A stretch of DNA of 64,000 bases from Inonotus obliquus (Eukaryota; Basidiomycota; Agaricomycetes; Hymenochaetales; Hymenochaetaceae), in assembly GCA_032164295.1 (NCBI GenBank), contig JAJHTX010000010.1, positions 1,612,001-1,676,000 of the forward strand, written 5' to 3'. The notes under the pieces were generated by a model. That model saw nothing but the letters and a program-made list of their open reading frames with translations. It did not search any database and was not told the origin of the DNA. A program made the translations under genes and the position numbers. Positions 25,665 to 36,238 of the stretch are shown piece after piece (position 1 is the stretch's first letter; each line of letters starts with the position of its first letter).

Positions 25665-27386
25665 TGAATATGCGAGAACGCGGCCGGTATTAGAAATACC
25701 GGATGAGGGGGGTACGATTTAGATGCGTTGGGAGGGCCGGTACGTGGCGGTACTAAGTCGTACATTCACAGACAAGTCGTCAAGAGAGAATAGTAGGGCC
25801 TGGCTGGATTGATGAGTACAGGAGACTATAGGTGACCGCTCAAGAGGAGAGGTATCAGGAGACGATCAATACCGAGACGAATCCGTCGATACCGAGTCGT
25901 CTGGTGTCCGGTATTACGGTAGAGAGAACGAAGCAGTAGAGGAAGCGAGCTGAGGAGGTGTTTCTGATAGGACTGGTCGTGAGACGAGAGACGAGGGCGA
26001 CGAAGACGAGAACGACGACTACCGGTATCGATACCGGTGACTACGAGACGAGACGAACGAACGGGGACTTGAACGGGATGAGCAAAACCCGGACCTTCAC
26101 TCTGGAAGTTCCTCTCAGATTAGCTGGTCTGCTACAGTAGAACATGCAGGCTATAAATACCATAATACCGTAGCCATTCAAGATACCAAATGGGGGGTTT
26201 TTACAAGTCGAATCGTACCGTAATCCGGTACAAGAAATGGAACATAAGGTCGAATTGAATGTAAAATTACAACCAGGGGAAACATAAGATGATGAATGAA
26301 TAAGAAGTTTTATCAGGGGGTAGCTAAGAATAGGGTGGGACGAGACAAGAACCCAATGAAAACTCACGACGAGTGATACCGAGGTAGGGCGGCGATACCG
26401 ACGTCGACCAGCGCTAAATTAAGGACGTGTCTCAAGCTACCGCATGGGCGCTCCTGGCGATGTCCCTGTCGTGGGAGAAGCACGTCATCCTGATTTACCT
26501 TTGTTCCGGTATCATGATCCGTGCGGCGTCAGTCTGGGCGTCTACCGATCGATCGGACGGCGTGCTCCGATTGTTGACGTGTCGGTACAACCCAACCTTG
26601 GCAATGGGGTACTCTACCGTGCGGTACCAATCAGTACCCTGGGATCGTCCCTGAGCATCGCTCTAGCCCCTCGATATCGACCGGTACGCGTCGCCTGGCT
26701 CGACTGGGCATTGCTTGGCTTCCCCTCCGAGTCGGATCGATGGCCTCCTCCGAGATCGAAGCAGCGTATGGTGGACTTGATTCATTTCCCAACCTTCCTC
26801 TCGACGTAGATCTCCGATGGCGTGGTCTCGACCTAGCACACGTAACGAACTCCGGTACCGGAGCGGACCATCGGTATCAACACCGGTATCGTCGGTATCG
26901 ATGCATGGCGGTTCGGAAGGGCATACCGTCGGGCTTGGAACCTCGACCATGATCCAACTCTTCGCAGCAACGTATGGCAGACCGAATGCAGCTTTGTGGG
27001 CCTTTTTCTATGGTATGGGCTGTCGAGGGCGTAGTATCGACTAGGTGTGGAGTATTAAGCGTCGGTATCAGGACGGGTGGACGGTACGGTATCGGTATCA
27101 TCGGTATCGAAGTCTGGTGGTTCGGTACTATGATGGAAGACGGGCGTAGGGATTGGTGATTCGGTATTGGCGCAGAAGTGGACCAGTTCTCAATCGCTCT
27201 CAGCCTTGTCGAATCGCAGAAGCCTCGTACTTTGTTGGAACCGCAGGCGTAGATAGGACGGCAGAAGTACCGTGGTCCGAAGAGAAGTAAGAAGCGGTAG
27301 AATCGCAGAAGTATTGTTAATTGGAAGAAGCGGTAGAATCGCAGAATTAAGCCCATATCGATCGTAGCCTCCGGTATTACTCTTTA
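25665..27386 (-). repeat. Family R repeat, copy R3, inverted and inserted in R2
   Basis: Full-length minus-strand copy running from tgaatatgcgagaac to attactcttta, 1,722 bp. It is flanked by the exact 4-bp repeat ccgc (25661-25664 and 27387-27390). Because R2 resumes exactly after it, this copy defines the family ends and its 4-bp target duplication. Confidence 0.85.
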
Positions 27387-27782
27387 CCGCCATGTACCAG
27401 CCCTCCCAATGCACCTAAATTGTACCCCCCTCATCCGGTACTTCTGATACCGGCCGTGTTCTCGCACATTCACTGTGCTAGCTGTTTTCTTGCAGTACCG
27501 ACCTGTACCGACATTTTTCCCACGGTATTAAAATTCTGTTTTACTACATTCTCCTTCATACCGACCTGTACCGAGATTTTTCCCATGCTCTAACCTACTC
27601 TTTTCACACCAGTCTCATACCCTTCACTTCTGGCCAGTTCATTAACTCCCCCTTTTCATAGACAACAAGTACCATGACCGTACTGGTTAAGTACCGGCAC
27701 ATATTAGCCCTCCCCCACTTAAAAACCATACACCCCTCGTCTCGGTATTTCAGTACTGGACGCGATCTCACACATTTACCGT

Positions 27783-30700
27783 CAAACTGAAAGATCAATA
27801 CAAACCTGTTTGGGACGAGTGAGAGACAATGTGGCCAGGCGGATCCAACGCAAGAATGCAGCAATTCGAAGCAAGATGCAGCTCCTCCATGGCGATATAG
27901 ATGCTTTCAAGATATACAATGATGATGATGAATGGGTTGACATACCACTTCAAGATGTTGATTCAGCAGGGATTGAGTTCGTCGAGGCAATGGTCAGGTA
28001 CGTTAGAACACTTGATGACATTACAATAGTATTGATAGATGCAACTGAAGTAACAGGAGACACGATTCACGTATGTGGAGGGATCGCAGGCTATGCATGA
28101 ACAATGTCTGGATGTTACAATATGATCGCTTGGTTGATGCATATCTATCATGGAATGCTTCTGGATCTCCACCAGCTCATGGAAATGCTTCAGTTGACAT
28201 GCATTCAGAAATTTTGGTTATTCAAACAAAAGGTATGTTATTAGCTCAACCATCGACTCGTGCTCACGCCTTTCATTATGATCGTTCATCCGTTTCCTTG
28301 CCACGAGCCCCAGACGAGGACTTTGTCATCACACTGGCCCAACATGAGTATATGGCAACCTCCCCACTTCACCCCGAGGCAGCCATTGTGTTCGACATGC
28401 TCAAACTCTTCTATGTCATCACAAGTAGATGTGCGACTCTCAGCTTTCAGTCATTTGTGCATTCCTTATGTGATTTACAACAAGTGAGTGGCAAAAAAAA
28501 CACAATATGTTCAATCAACTGATAGGACATAGGTAGTTTATAATCCATCAATGTCTCGCACAAGTCGCAATGCATACAATGCATACTTCGAAATCAGGCT
28601 GAGGATTAACAATCAACTCGATGATCTTTTGTTCAAGTCAAGACGTGGAATGATACAGAAATGCTGCCCATGCTGTGCATACAAGCTCAATGGAGAATCA
28701 CCCCTCACACCATCTGTCTTGACTACCATTGATGGAAACGAGTTGTTGAAGTGAGTCGAAGGAAGGAAGGACATAATAGCAGCTGGGGGTATGCTCTCAG
28801 AGAGCATCAAGCTACCCAACTCGTGAAGGGTTTCATCGTACATGATGGTCGATCATTCGACAGTGAATAAATTTCAGGATGAGGTCAAAAGTCATCAAAA
28901 CAATGCAATGGAACAACTGACGGCTAGCTCGCGGCCTATTGAAGGTCTGGATGATGAATTGCCTTGCATGGATCAGTGGACCAACCTAGGTGAGGATTTG
29001 AAGAAACAAATGTGGGGAATTTTTAAGGAAACAGGCATATTTGTCGCATCGTGCAGACATAGTGTTGTGCTCTATCTTTGCGATATGGTGCGAAGCGGGG
29101 AGCTGTACGTCTTTCCAAATAGTTGTTCTTCCGGTCGTCCTTGATATAATTTCTTGCAGGTCCAAGTATCTGCTCACTCTTGTGAACCAATTGATCGATA
29201 CCTTCGGGGAGGATGTCATGACTGGTTATGATATCGGGTGCGGGTTCAGTGTGACCATTTGAAATAGTCCTTTGTTGGGCCCAAAGGTGAAGAACTCGAA
29301 TTTTAAATTATGTGTCAACGCGTTCCATGGACATGCACATTGTCGCAAATGTCAACTTCGCTGGTGTCCACTCTATCAGCAGGGTGTCGGTTTAGAGGAT
29401 TTCAAAGGTTGCGAACATATATTCTCTGAATCGAATCATGTTGCTCTGTGCACTCAACACGCATCTTCGTACCATCGTCATCAAGCGATCATACATCATT
29501 TCAAAAGATGGAACCAAGATAGGTTTATAGGCTTAAGTGAGTTTTGCGCACAAAACTATTGTTTAAATGATTTGTTGAAACTATTTATAGGCTCATTCAT
29601 ATACTCGAATTATAAACAGGCTTTGAATAACATTGTGACCCTCATGCAGAAGCTCGACCAACTAAAGTGCGAACTAAATATCTCGTCAGATGCAACATTT
29701 GAGTGCTGGAAGGAGGAGGAATGCGCGTATCTTTCCTCAGTCTCACAGGTCCCCGAAACGGACGTAATTGCAAGTGAGTACATCAAGATGCTCAAGTCTT
29801 TGAATGAAGCCCAGTGAGTCCATGTTCATGTCTACTAGATTGCCGACTGATAAAGCAAAAGGTCGTCATTTAATAAATCAATGCAAGTTTGGTCTAAAAT
29901 CCTGCCTGATCAGTTTGACATGGTGACATACTATCCGGGTGACTCTGCATCCACTCGTGCTGCTGAATGTGCTTGGAGGAAGAGTCTGGAGACTCTTACG
30001 GTGCTTCAAATGATGGCCCAGGCCCTCGAAGAAAAGCTCAGTGTGAAAGATAGATGGACTCCCGATCACCCTGAATGGTGTGAGGCAGACAGGACGCTTG
30101 CTGAAAAGGCATACCGCAAGGCAGTCGATCATCTCAAAAAACTTGTAGTCTCACGATTGTTTGAGTTATTGAAAATGAATTGTATCAGAACATGTATGAC
30201 TTTGCCTAAATTGACCGTATGATTATTATTGATGTCTGTACATTCATAAAGGTTACCGCCAGCGAACTCAAATAGCGAAAGCTTTGAAATTGCATTCTCA
30301 AGCCATTTGAATGGCAGTAACGAAGTATAACAAGGCAGCACTCGACCTTCCGAATCCTTGAAATCCCATTGATGTCACAGAAGTTCTTGAGTATGTCTTC
30401 GTGGGTGAGTTCGATCTCTTGCATGAGAGTCGGTATGACATGCTCGAGAAAACGTGGACTCAACCTGCTGCTCAAGAAGCAGTAGCTGCTTACTTTAAGC
30501 TGCAGCGTTCGTGTGAGGAGCTCGCCCATTTGGATGTTGAGCAAAGCCGACTGCTCGTCTTTATGAATGATGTCAAAGCTGAAATGAAGCACCAATTAGC
30601 AGTACTAGAGCGAGAAAATATTCATCCTGCCTTTCAGTTGCAGAAACAGTTGAACATTCAGGTACAGGTGAACCAAGTACAACGTCAATGACTTGCGCAA

Positions 30701-30921
30701 ATTGCAAGTCTCAGCTTGAACTTACCTGAAAGAGCTGGCAAACCAATTCAAATGTTTGTCTCAGTAAATGTACCGATAGCTGGAATAGGCAGAGAATCGA
30801 ACGAACCGTGCAAATAACGTGATAAGAATGGAGTTGACAGCACTAGTGATTCGGATGATTCGGATACTGACTCAGAGAAAATAGATGTGATTTTTGACGT
30901 TTTGGATGCTGCCGAGGACTG
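27783..30921 (+). pseudogene. CxC1/KDZ-type transposase, decayed
   Basis: Plus-strand multi-exon gene. In order: RRIQRKNAAIRSKMQLLHGD (27837), QYDRLVDAYLSWNASG, MATSPLHPEAAIVFDMLKLF, then Cys-rich KCCPCCAYKLNGESPLTPS (28670-28720). The KDZ core motif GYDIGCGFSVTI lies near 29225-29262. The catalytic-region signature NAFHGHAHCRKCQLRW ... GLEDFKGCEHIF follows at 29310-29430, with HASSYHRHQ after it. Downstream are coiled-coil segments and an acidic tail (STSDSDDSDTDSE) ending at 30921. Family proteins excise and integrate large TIR transposons in the nucleus. In-frame stops at 30689-30691 (TGA where CGA would fit) and ~30816 (TAA), with readable protein on both sides, plus the X1 insertion upstream, mark it as a pseudogene. 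Intron boundaries were only partly resolved. Confidence 0.82.
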
Positions 30922-31775
30922 ACAACTGATAATTACCAGTGACTATTTGGTTAAGTGGATCAAAACATTTCATAGCATATGTAGTCAGACGAGTGTATGT
31001 AGATTCGAATGATGGTGTAGCATGTCAATCATATATTTTGTTTGGTGACTGACCACCTGACTGAGTACTATCAACTCAAAATAATTCTTGAATACTATTT
31101 AAAAACTCAGGTATATTCAGAACTATGAGATAATCTGATATACGCCTAAACTTTTCAATGTAAACCTACCTGTTCATTGCTATCACTTAATCAAGACCAG
31201 CAGAAATAACAATTTGTGTCTGAAGAACATATTTCTCAATTTTCTGGCTTTACACCCCTAACAGAGTACCATACTATCACCTCATTCACTGCTGATTTTC
31301 AACATCTCATAGAGGACCAAATGCTTTGTACTTAGCATAATTAGTTAGATACTATGCACTTGTGACATAATGGTGATACATATGATCAATACACTTCAAG
31401 TATATATAATTATTTCTATCCTCGTATTTTTACAAGCAAATAGCTTGATTTATTTGAAACTTATGTCTGATGCCAAGTAGTACATATAGAGGTTAAATCT
31501 TTGGGTCAAACGAACTGGCAGACATGAGTTTCGAGCATAGTTCTTGCACATCTGAGGAACATTTGACTAAATTTGGCAACTGATTGATGGAGATGTGTGG
31601 CTGATAAGCATTTGTGGCGAATGGAAGCAACGAAAGCAATTCTTGGTGAGAAAGCAGGTCTAAACTTAGTTGATAAGCTTCGATTTATAGTCACTTGAGG
31701 GATATGTCCCCTTGTTCACTTGCCCTCTCGCCCACTCCCTCATCCCCCCACTTAGTCATTCATCTGTCCATCCTC
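30922..31775. other. AT-rich spacer inside the KDZ transposon
   Basis: Between transposase and first passenger gene. No coding signal; ends with a pyrimidine-rich stretch (31715-31750) just before the passenger start codon, consistent with a fungal promoter. Confidence 0.5.
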
Positions 31776-33027
31776 ATGTCCACCAATCCGACTGGTCGCT
31801 TTGATCGCATCGACGACATTATGCCTCGATGGCAGGTCGAGGTGCACGAAGGCTTGGCAACAAGGTCGAGGAATGCTCCTCGTGCTGTTGTTCTGCATGG
31901 TGCTGTGCCCTTCCACATTGATTGTCCATCTATGTGGACGATTGAGCAAAAGGCCGCTTTCTTCGATCTTTTGCTCGAACATGCAGACAAACACCGCGAG
32001 GACTCGGATGCTCTACACAAAATTTCAACATTCATGAATTTTAATGATTGGTGCTCTCAGCATGCAATGCTCACCACAAAACTTTTGAAAGGCCTTGTTC
32101 GTCCATTCATTCATTTGTTCATTCATTTGTTCACTCACTAAGTCAAACCATCTGTTCTGTTGTGTAGGTCAATATAATTGACGGTGTTGAAGACCGCTAC
32201 ATCATCACGACCGATTTTGACCTCATTCGTGTATGCCTTCAGCACGTCACAAACCAGCCACCCACTGCACTCATTCCCACACTCGTCATGAAGGTGCCTG
32301 CTCATTTCCCTTCCAGGCTGACGATCAAACAACTGTGCGAGGAGCACAATACTCGTCTGGCCGATCTTCTGGTCGAATTTGTGAACAACACGAAAGTTCA
32401 CCGTGGATGGTCCGAGGATGTCACCCATGTGAGTAATCGATTATCCAACTAATCATTACATCAAACTAACTCGAACAAGCACAATGTGTTTGCTCTCCCC
32501 CTCGCTCCCTCGCTCCCGCTCTCCCGCCCTCGCCCTACACACAAGCAGGCCCCACCACAATGGCGGTGAGATCGGAGCCCACAAGGACTCATCATTCAAG
32601 CATGCAGTTGAGGTGATCAAATGAACAGCAGCTCGTGCCCCGTATGCAGGGCATGCAACTGACTATTGGGAGCACCCAGACGAGGGTGCCTCCTCATTTG
32701 TCCGCTCCATCTCCTCAAGCACAGACCACCCATCCGAATGTGGGTGCTCCATCGAGTGCTCAATCATCAAGCACTCGCACACCTTCCTTGGTCTTGACAC
32801 CGACAATCCCTGAATGGGTGAGCACATCGATGCATGCCGGTCAAATGAGTGGTTGTCTCTGTCTTTTCGAGGATGACGAGTCAAATGTGATGTCTGAAGA
32901 TGAACGTGTCTTTGATGAGTATCACAGTGATATCAATTTGTATGCACGTGAGCTCTCCCGTCGGGAGGCACAAGAGCAACGGGAGCTTGATCAATTGATT
33001 CGCAAACAGATGAGAAGGAGCAGGTAG
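31776..33027 (+). CDS. KDZ transposon passenger protein 1, unknown function
   Basis: Begins at the ATG of [19 protein letters not shown] (31776). Exon 1 includes [19 protein letters not shown] and [19 protein letters not shown]. An intron of about 69 bp ends in tgtgtag. Exon 2 has [19 protein letters not shown] and GWSEDVTH, with donor GTGAGT at 32429. The final exon covers part of 32560-33027: a Ser/Pro-rich stretch, an acidic segment ([19 protein letters not shown]) and a charged helix rich in Arg/Glu ending QMRRSR. Not recognised. The composition suggests a DNA-binding or regulatory accessory protein, which is inference. The join to exon 3 was not proven. Confidence 0.5.
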
Positions 33028-33445
33028 AGGAATGCCCCAGATGATCATCTGTGAAGTCCTGCACAAACATTCATCTTTCTGTTCACGTTCTATACGTACT
33101 TGTGGCAGTAACAAGAAATTCAGAGCTCTTCGTCTGGATTCAGGGAATTTTGCTTGGGGTTCTGAACAAGTTGCAAGAAAGATGAGGATTATTGGTGTCG
33201 ATCGAATCAATTCTCATTATGTTTTGTCGATTTTGATTGGTTATCGAGGTATGTGTTTCGTATGTTTGTCTATATGTATGCAGGGTGTGTGGCTCAAACT
33301 TCGAATGAATAATATTATTTTGTGAGATCACATGATAAAAGGATAAACGGTTAGTTATGTGTACACGCAAACAAGCAAATGGCAACACAAAACATTTCAT
33401 TCCCAAGCGAGATGTTCAGCTAACCGTTGTTTTTCTGTCATCCAG

Positions 33446-36142
33446 AGGACCATTTCTTCATCTCAACTCGATCATCCGCTAATATGGCCCTTGACTTCAA
33501 GATGCTGCAAGCAAATTTGCACATACGAGCATGGATGAAGATCCTCCGACACAAACGCAGCTACAACATCTTGGCCAAGACGTCTCAAGCAAGGTCAAAA
33601 AAACGTGCAAAGACCGTTGACACAATGAGTAGTGAACTTGACGAATTTTGGATGAAGTGTGATGAGTTCATCGACCAATTTGCTGAGAAATACAAACTCA
33701 AACGGACTGTCACAGAGCGAAAAGTCATGCGTCTATCGTGCTATGGCAAGTGTCGCTCTGTCAGCGTGTTTCATGCATATGTTTTTTGTAAGAGTCTCGA
33801 AGTAAAGAGTGGTACACACCTAAAGTTCTTTTGTATTGATCACTCTGTTGACTAATTTTCACAATCGTCCATGCCAAGACAAAGGTGAATGGTTACATCT
33901 AAAGAAGCTTCAAGCAATTGCGCTTGCAATGGATGATTGGAGGTGCATACCACAGGATGTGATGAAGAAAATGAAATGAGCAGTCGAGACGTATCGTCTC
34001 ATGAAGAAACAAGGTTCGCAAAAGAGTTCGAAAGCACAGGTGCACAATACAAACGTCACGCTGAAACGGATAGATGAGGAGGTGAGCATTCAAGTGTTGC
34101 ATTACATCAATAAAGCAATGGAAGACTCACCATTGTGCAGCTCAAGAATCTCGAGTATAGGTGTGCTACCTCCTCTATTCGAATGTCTGTCCGAACTTGC
34201 TTAGATTCGACTATCCCTGGGAACTATTATGTGGATGAGGTTTCCGAAAGGTTCCTTGAGTCAGTCATGAAAATATTATGTAGAGATTTTTTGAGCAAAT
34301 TCGAAGCATTCACTCTTACAGGTTTAGCTGGCAACTCAATGACCGTTAAATGTGTGAGAACACGGCCGGTACTGAAGGTACCGGTCGAGGGGTGTATGGT
34401 ATAAGAAAACAGGGAGGGCCAAATGAGGCGGTACTTATCCAGTACGCTCACGGTACTTGTTGTCTGTAGTAGGGGGATGTAAGAGGAGTCAAAGGAATAA
34501 TAGAAAGAGGTGCTGGACCAGCTAGATATTGGGGGGAATGTGTTCTTGTCCGGAATCAAGAGGGTTGGTACCATGGGAAAAATGTCGGTACAGGTCGGTA
34601 CTTGAACGAACAGGATTGGTATGTGCAGAAACATTGTAAAACAAAAGCTCAGTACAGAAACGAAAGGTGGATGTGCAGAATACAAAGGATAACAAAATGT
34701 CGGTACTGTGGGAAAAACGTCAGTACAGGTCGGTACTGCAAGGAAACAGCTAGCACGGAGTGGTATAGTAAGAAACAGAATGGGGGAGGCTGGTGGCTGA
34801 GAGTGTTGACTGGACCGGAAAGCAAACCTGAGCCCTCACATGGGAGGCTAACTCCGAAGGTTCACTTGAGATGGAACTGGGATGGGACTGGGATGGAAAT
34901 CGAGACAAGACTGAGATGGAACTGAGAAGGGGGTGAGGAAACCCGAGCTCTCACGCTAGAGGCTAGCTCCTAAGATTACCTCAAGAGCTACTACGTACAG
35001 GAGGAGATATTTATACTACTGTACCGTAGTTAGCTCATAAATCCAAAAGGAGAAAGTAGAAAGGAAGATTAAAACAAAGAAAAGTCTGAAGAAAAATGTA
35101 ACAAGGAAAGTGAACATTGCAGCGCCATCAGGGGGACAACAAGAAAGGGTTAGGGAGGACAAGATACCAATGAAAACGTAGCATATAGTACCCCTGGATG
35201 AAAAGTCCTCAGGACAAGAGATCTGCGCCCCTGCTGATTGATACCGACACGTTTCTGGTGGTACCGGACCTGAAAACCTTAACAGATACTGACCCTGAGC
35301 TTCCCCAAAGAACCGGCATACATAGTCCAACCATCAGGAATGAATACCAGAGAGGAAGACGTCTGATCCATGTCATGAGAGCATATCGAATTGTCAAATT
35401 GTCTCAGTACCGGGTTTCTCGGCACTCGGCACTCTCGGTATTCTCGGTACCGGGTTTCTTGGCGCTCGGTACCGGTACTCTCGGCATTCGGTATCTTGAG
35501 AAATGGGACCGACGGTTTCTCTAGGTGTGCTGGTGGATACTGGAAGGTGTAGATGGGACTGTACCGTAGCATGGGGTAAGCATAGAATGGGATACCGGGC
35601 TTGATACCGAGCTCAGCTGCACGTAGTTCTCTTCACCATTGCAGTTGCAAATTCGAACAGTCGAAAAGTCGTGCTGAAAAAGATCATTCGGGAGGGTTTA
35701 GTCAGTCAATTGAGTATGTTCATACAAAGTGTCTCGTTCGTTTGAGTAACATCCATTTATGACAGGGGAACTGACGAACAACGATGACTTGCTAATGCCA
35801 TGGAAGTCATATGATAGCTTTGTGAGGAATCACAAAGTACGTTTAGTCAATTGGCCACTCGAGAAGATTGGTTCAATTGACAATCTCAATGAATGAATAC
35901 TCACACAAGTTTGTGATGCGGTTGAGGCAGGTGATTGTCATTGGGAGGCAATAGAAAACGACTCAGAAGAGGGGACAGATGAGCATCACAAGGACTCAGA
36001 TGAGCATGAAGACGAGTGAACAGACAAGCGACCAGACGAATCTAGTGGACCACTGAAGAGGAAGAGGAAGAAGAGGTCAGACAAGGGCAAGAAATGTGGT
36101 TCAAGGAAGGAATGCGCTGACTCAAATGATCATTGCGATTGA
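33446..36142 (+). pseudogene. KDZ transposon passenger gene 2, interrupted by X2
   Basis: Coding-like exons on both sides of repeat X2. Left: MALDFKMLQANLHIRAWMKI (33484), ELDEFWMKCDEFIDQFAEKY, LKKLQAIALAMDDWRCIP, LKNLEYR and FEAFTLTGLAGNSMT, up to 34342. Right, from 35640: AVANSNSRKVVLKKIIREG, then NNDDLLMPWKSYDSF, VRLVNWPLEKIG, AVEAGDCHWEAIEN and an acidic then basic tail (PLKRKRKKRSDKGKK). Removing X2 and one 4-bp duplication restores a continuous frame at the junction. Stops elsewhere (after MKKMK, after IDNLNE, after DEHEDE) show further decay. Function unknown; it recalls other Agaricomycete transposon-borne proteins but I cannot name a domain. Confidence 0.6.
34347..35635 (-). repeat. 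Family X repeat, copy X2, inserted in passenger gene 2
   Basis: 1,289 bp running TAAATGTGTGAGAACACGG to GTTCTCTTCA; the inverted counterpart of X1. Flanked by ccgt (34343-34346) and ccat (35636-35639), a near-perfect 4-bp duplication. The interrupted gene continues in frame on the other side, which fixes both ends. Confidence 0.82.
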
Positions 36143-36238
36143 ATCGATCGTGCCACCACCAATCAGTCGTCCATTCATCCCATCAAGCAAGCTCACTCCC
36201 GCATTGTTATTCCTTCCAGAATATGGTAAGCGATTGCA

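Larger units (their letters stand above)
22438..27472 (+). repeat. Family R repeat, copy R2, interrupted by two insertions
   Basis: R2 is present as three pieces: 22438-22584, 24159-25664 and 27387-27472. It is split first by the TG...CA element (22585-24158) and again by inverted copy R3 (25665-27386). All pieces join in the order and orientation of intact copies R4 and R5. R2 itself lies inside X1. Flanks are ccat and ctgt. Confidence 0.8.
21582..27778 (+). repeat. Family X repeat, copy X1, interrupted by R2
   Basis: Begins TGAAGAGAAC and ends CACACATTTA; its two halves are 21582-22437 and 27473-27778. It is the same repeat as X2 (34347-35635) in opposite orientation. Flanking 4-mers are ctgt and ccgt, a likely 4-bp target duplication with one change. 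A TATA-like gtataaatatc occurs near 22175. The last ~110 bp resemble the end of family R (gccctccc ... accatacacccctcg ... ccgtgttctcacaca), so X and R are related. An internal phrase, ccgacctgtaccgacatttttccca, occurs twice (27505 and 27563). Confidence 0.75.

Noticed and set aside
26740..27159. Short plus-strand ORFs inside R3
   Set aside because: Found in only some copies and broken in others; repeat shadows.
21582..35635. X1 and X2 as the terminal inverted repeats of the KDZ transposon
   Set aside because: X2 lies inside a passenger gene whose frame resumes after it, and both copies have their own 4-bp flanks. The true inverted ends lie further out at 20426 and 38645.
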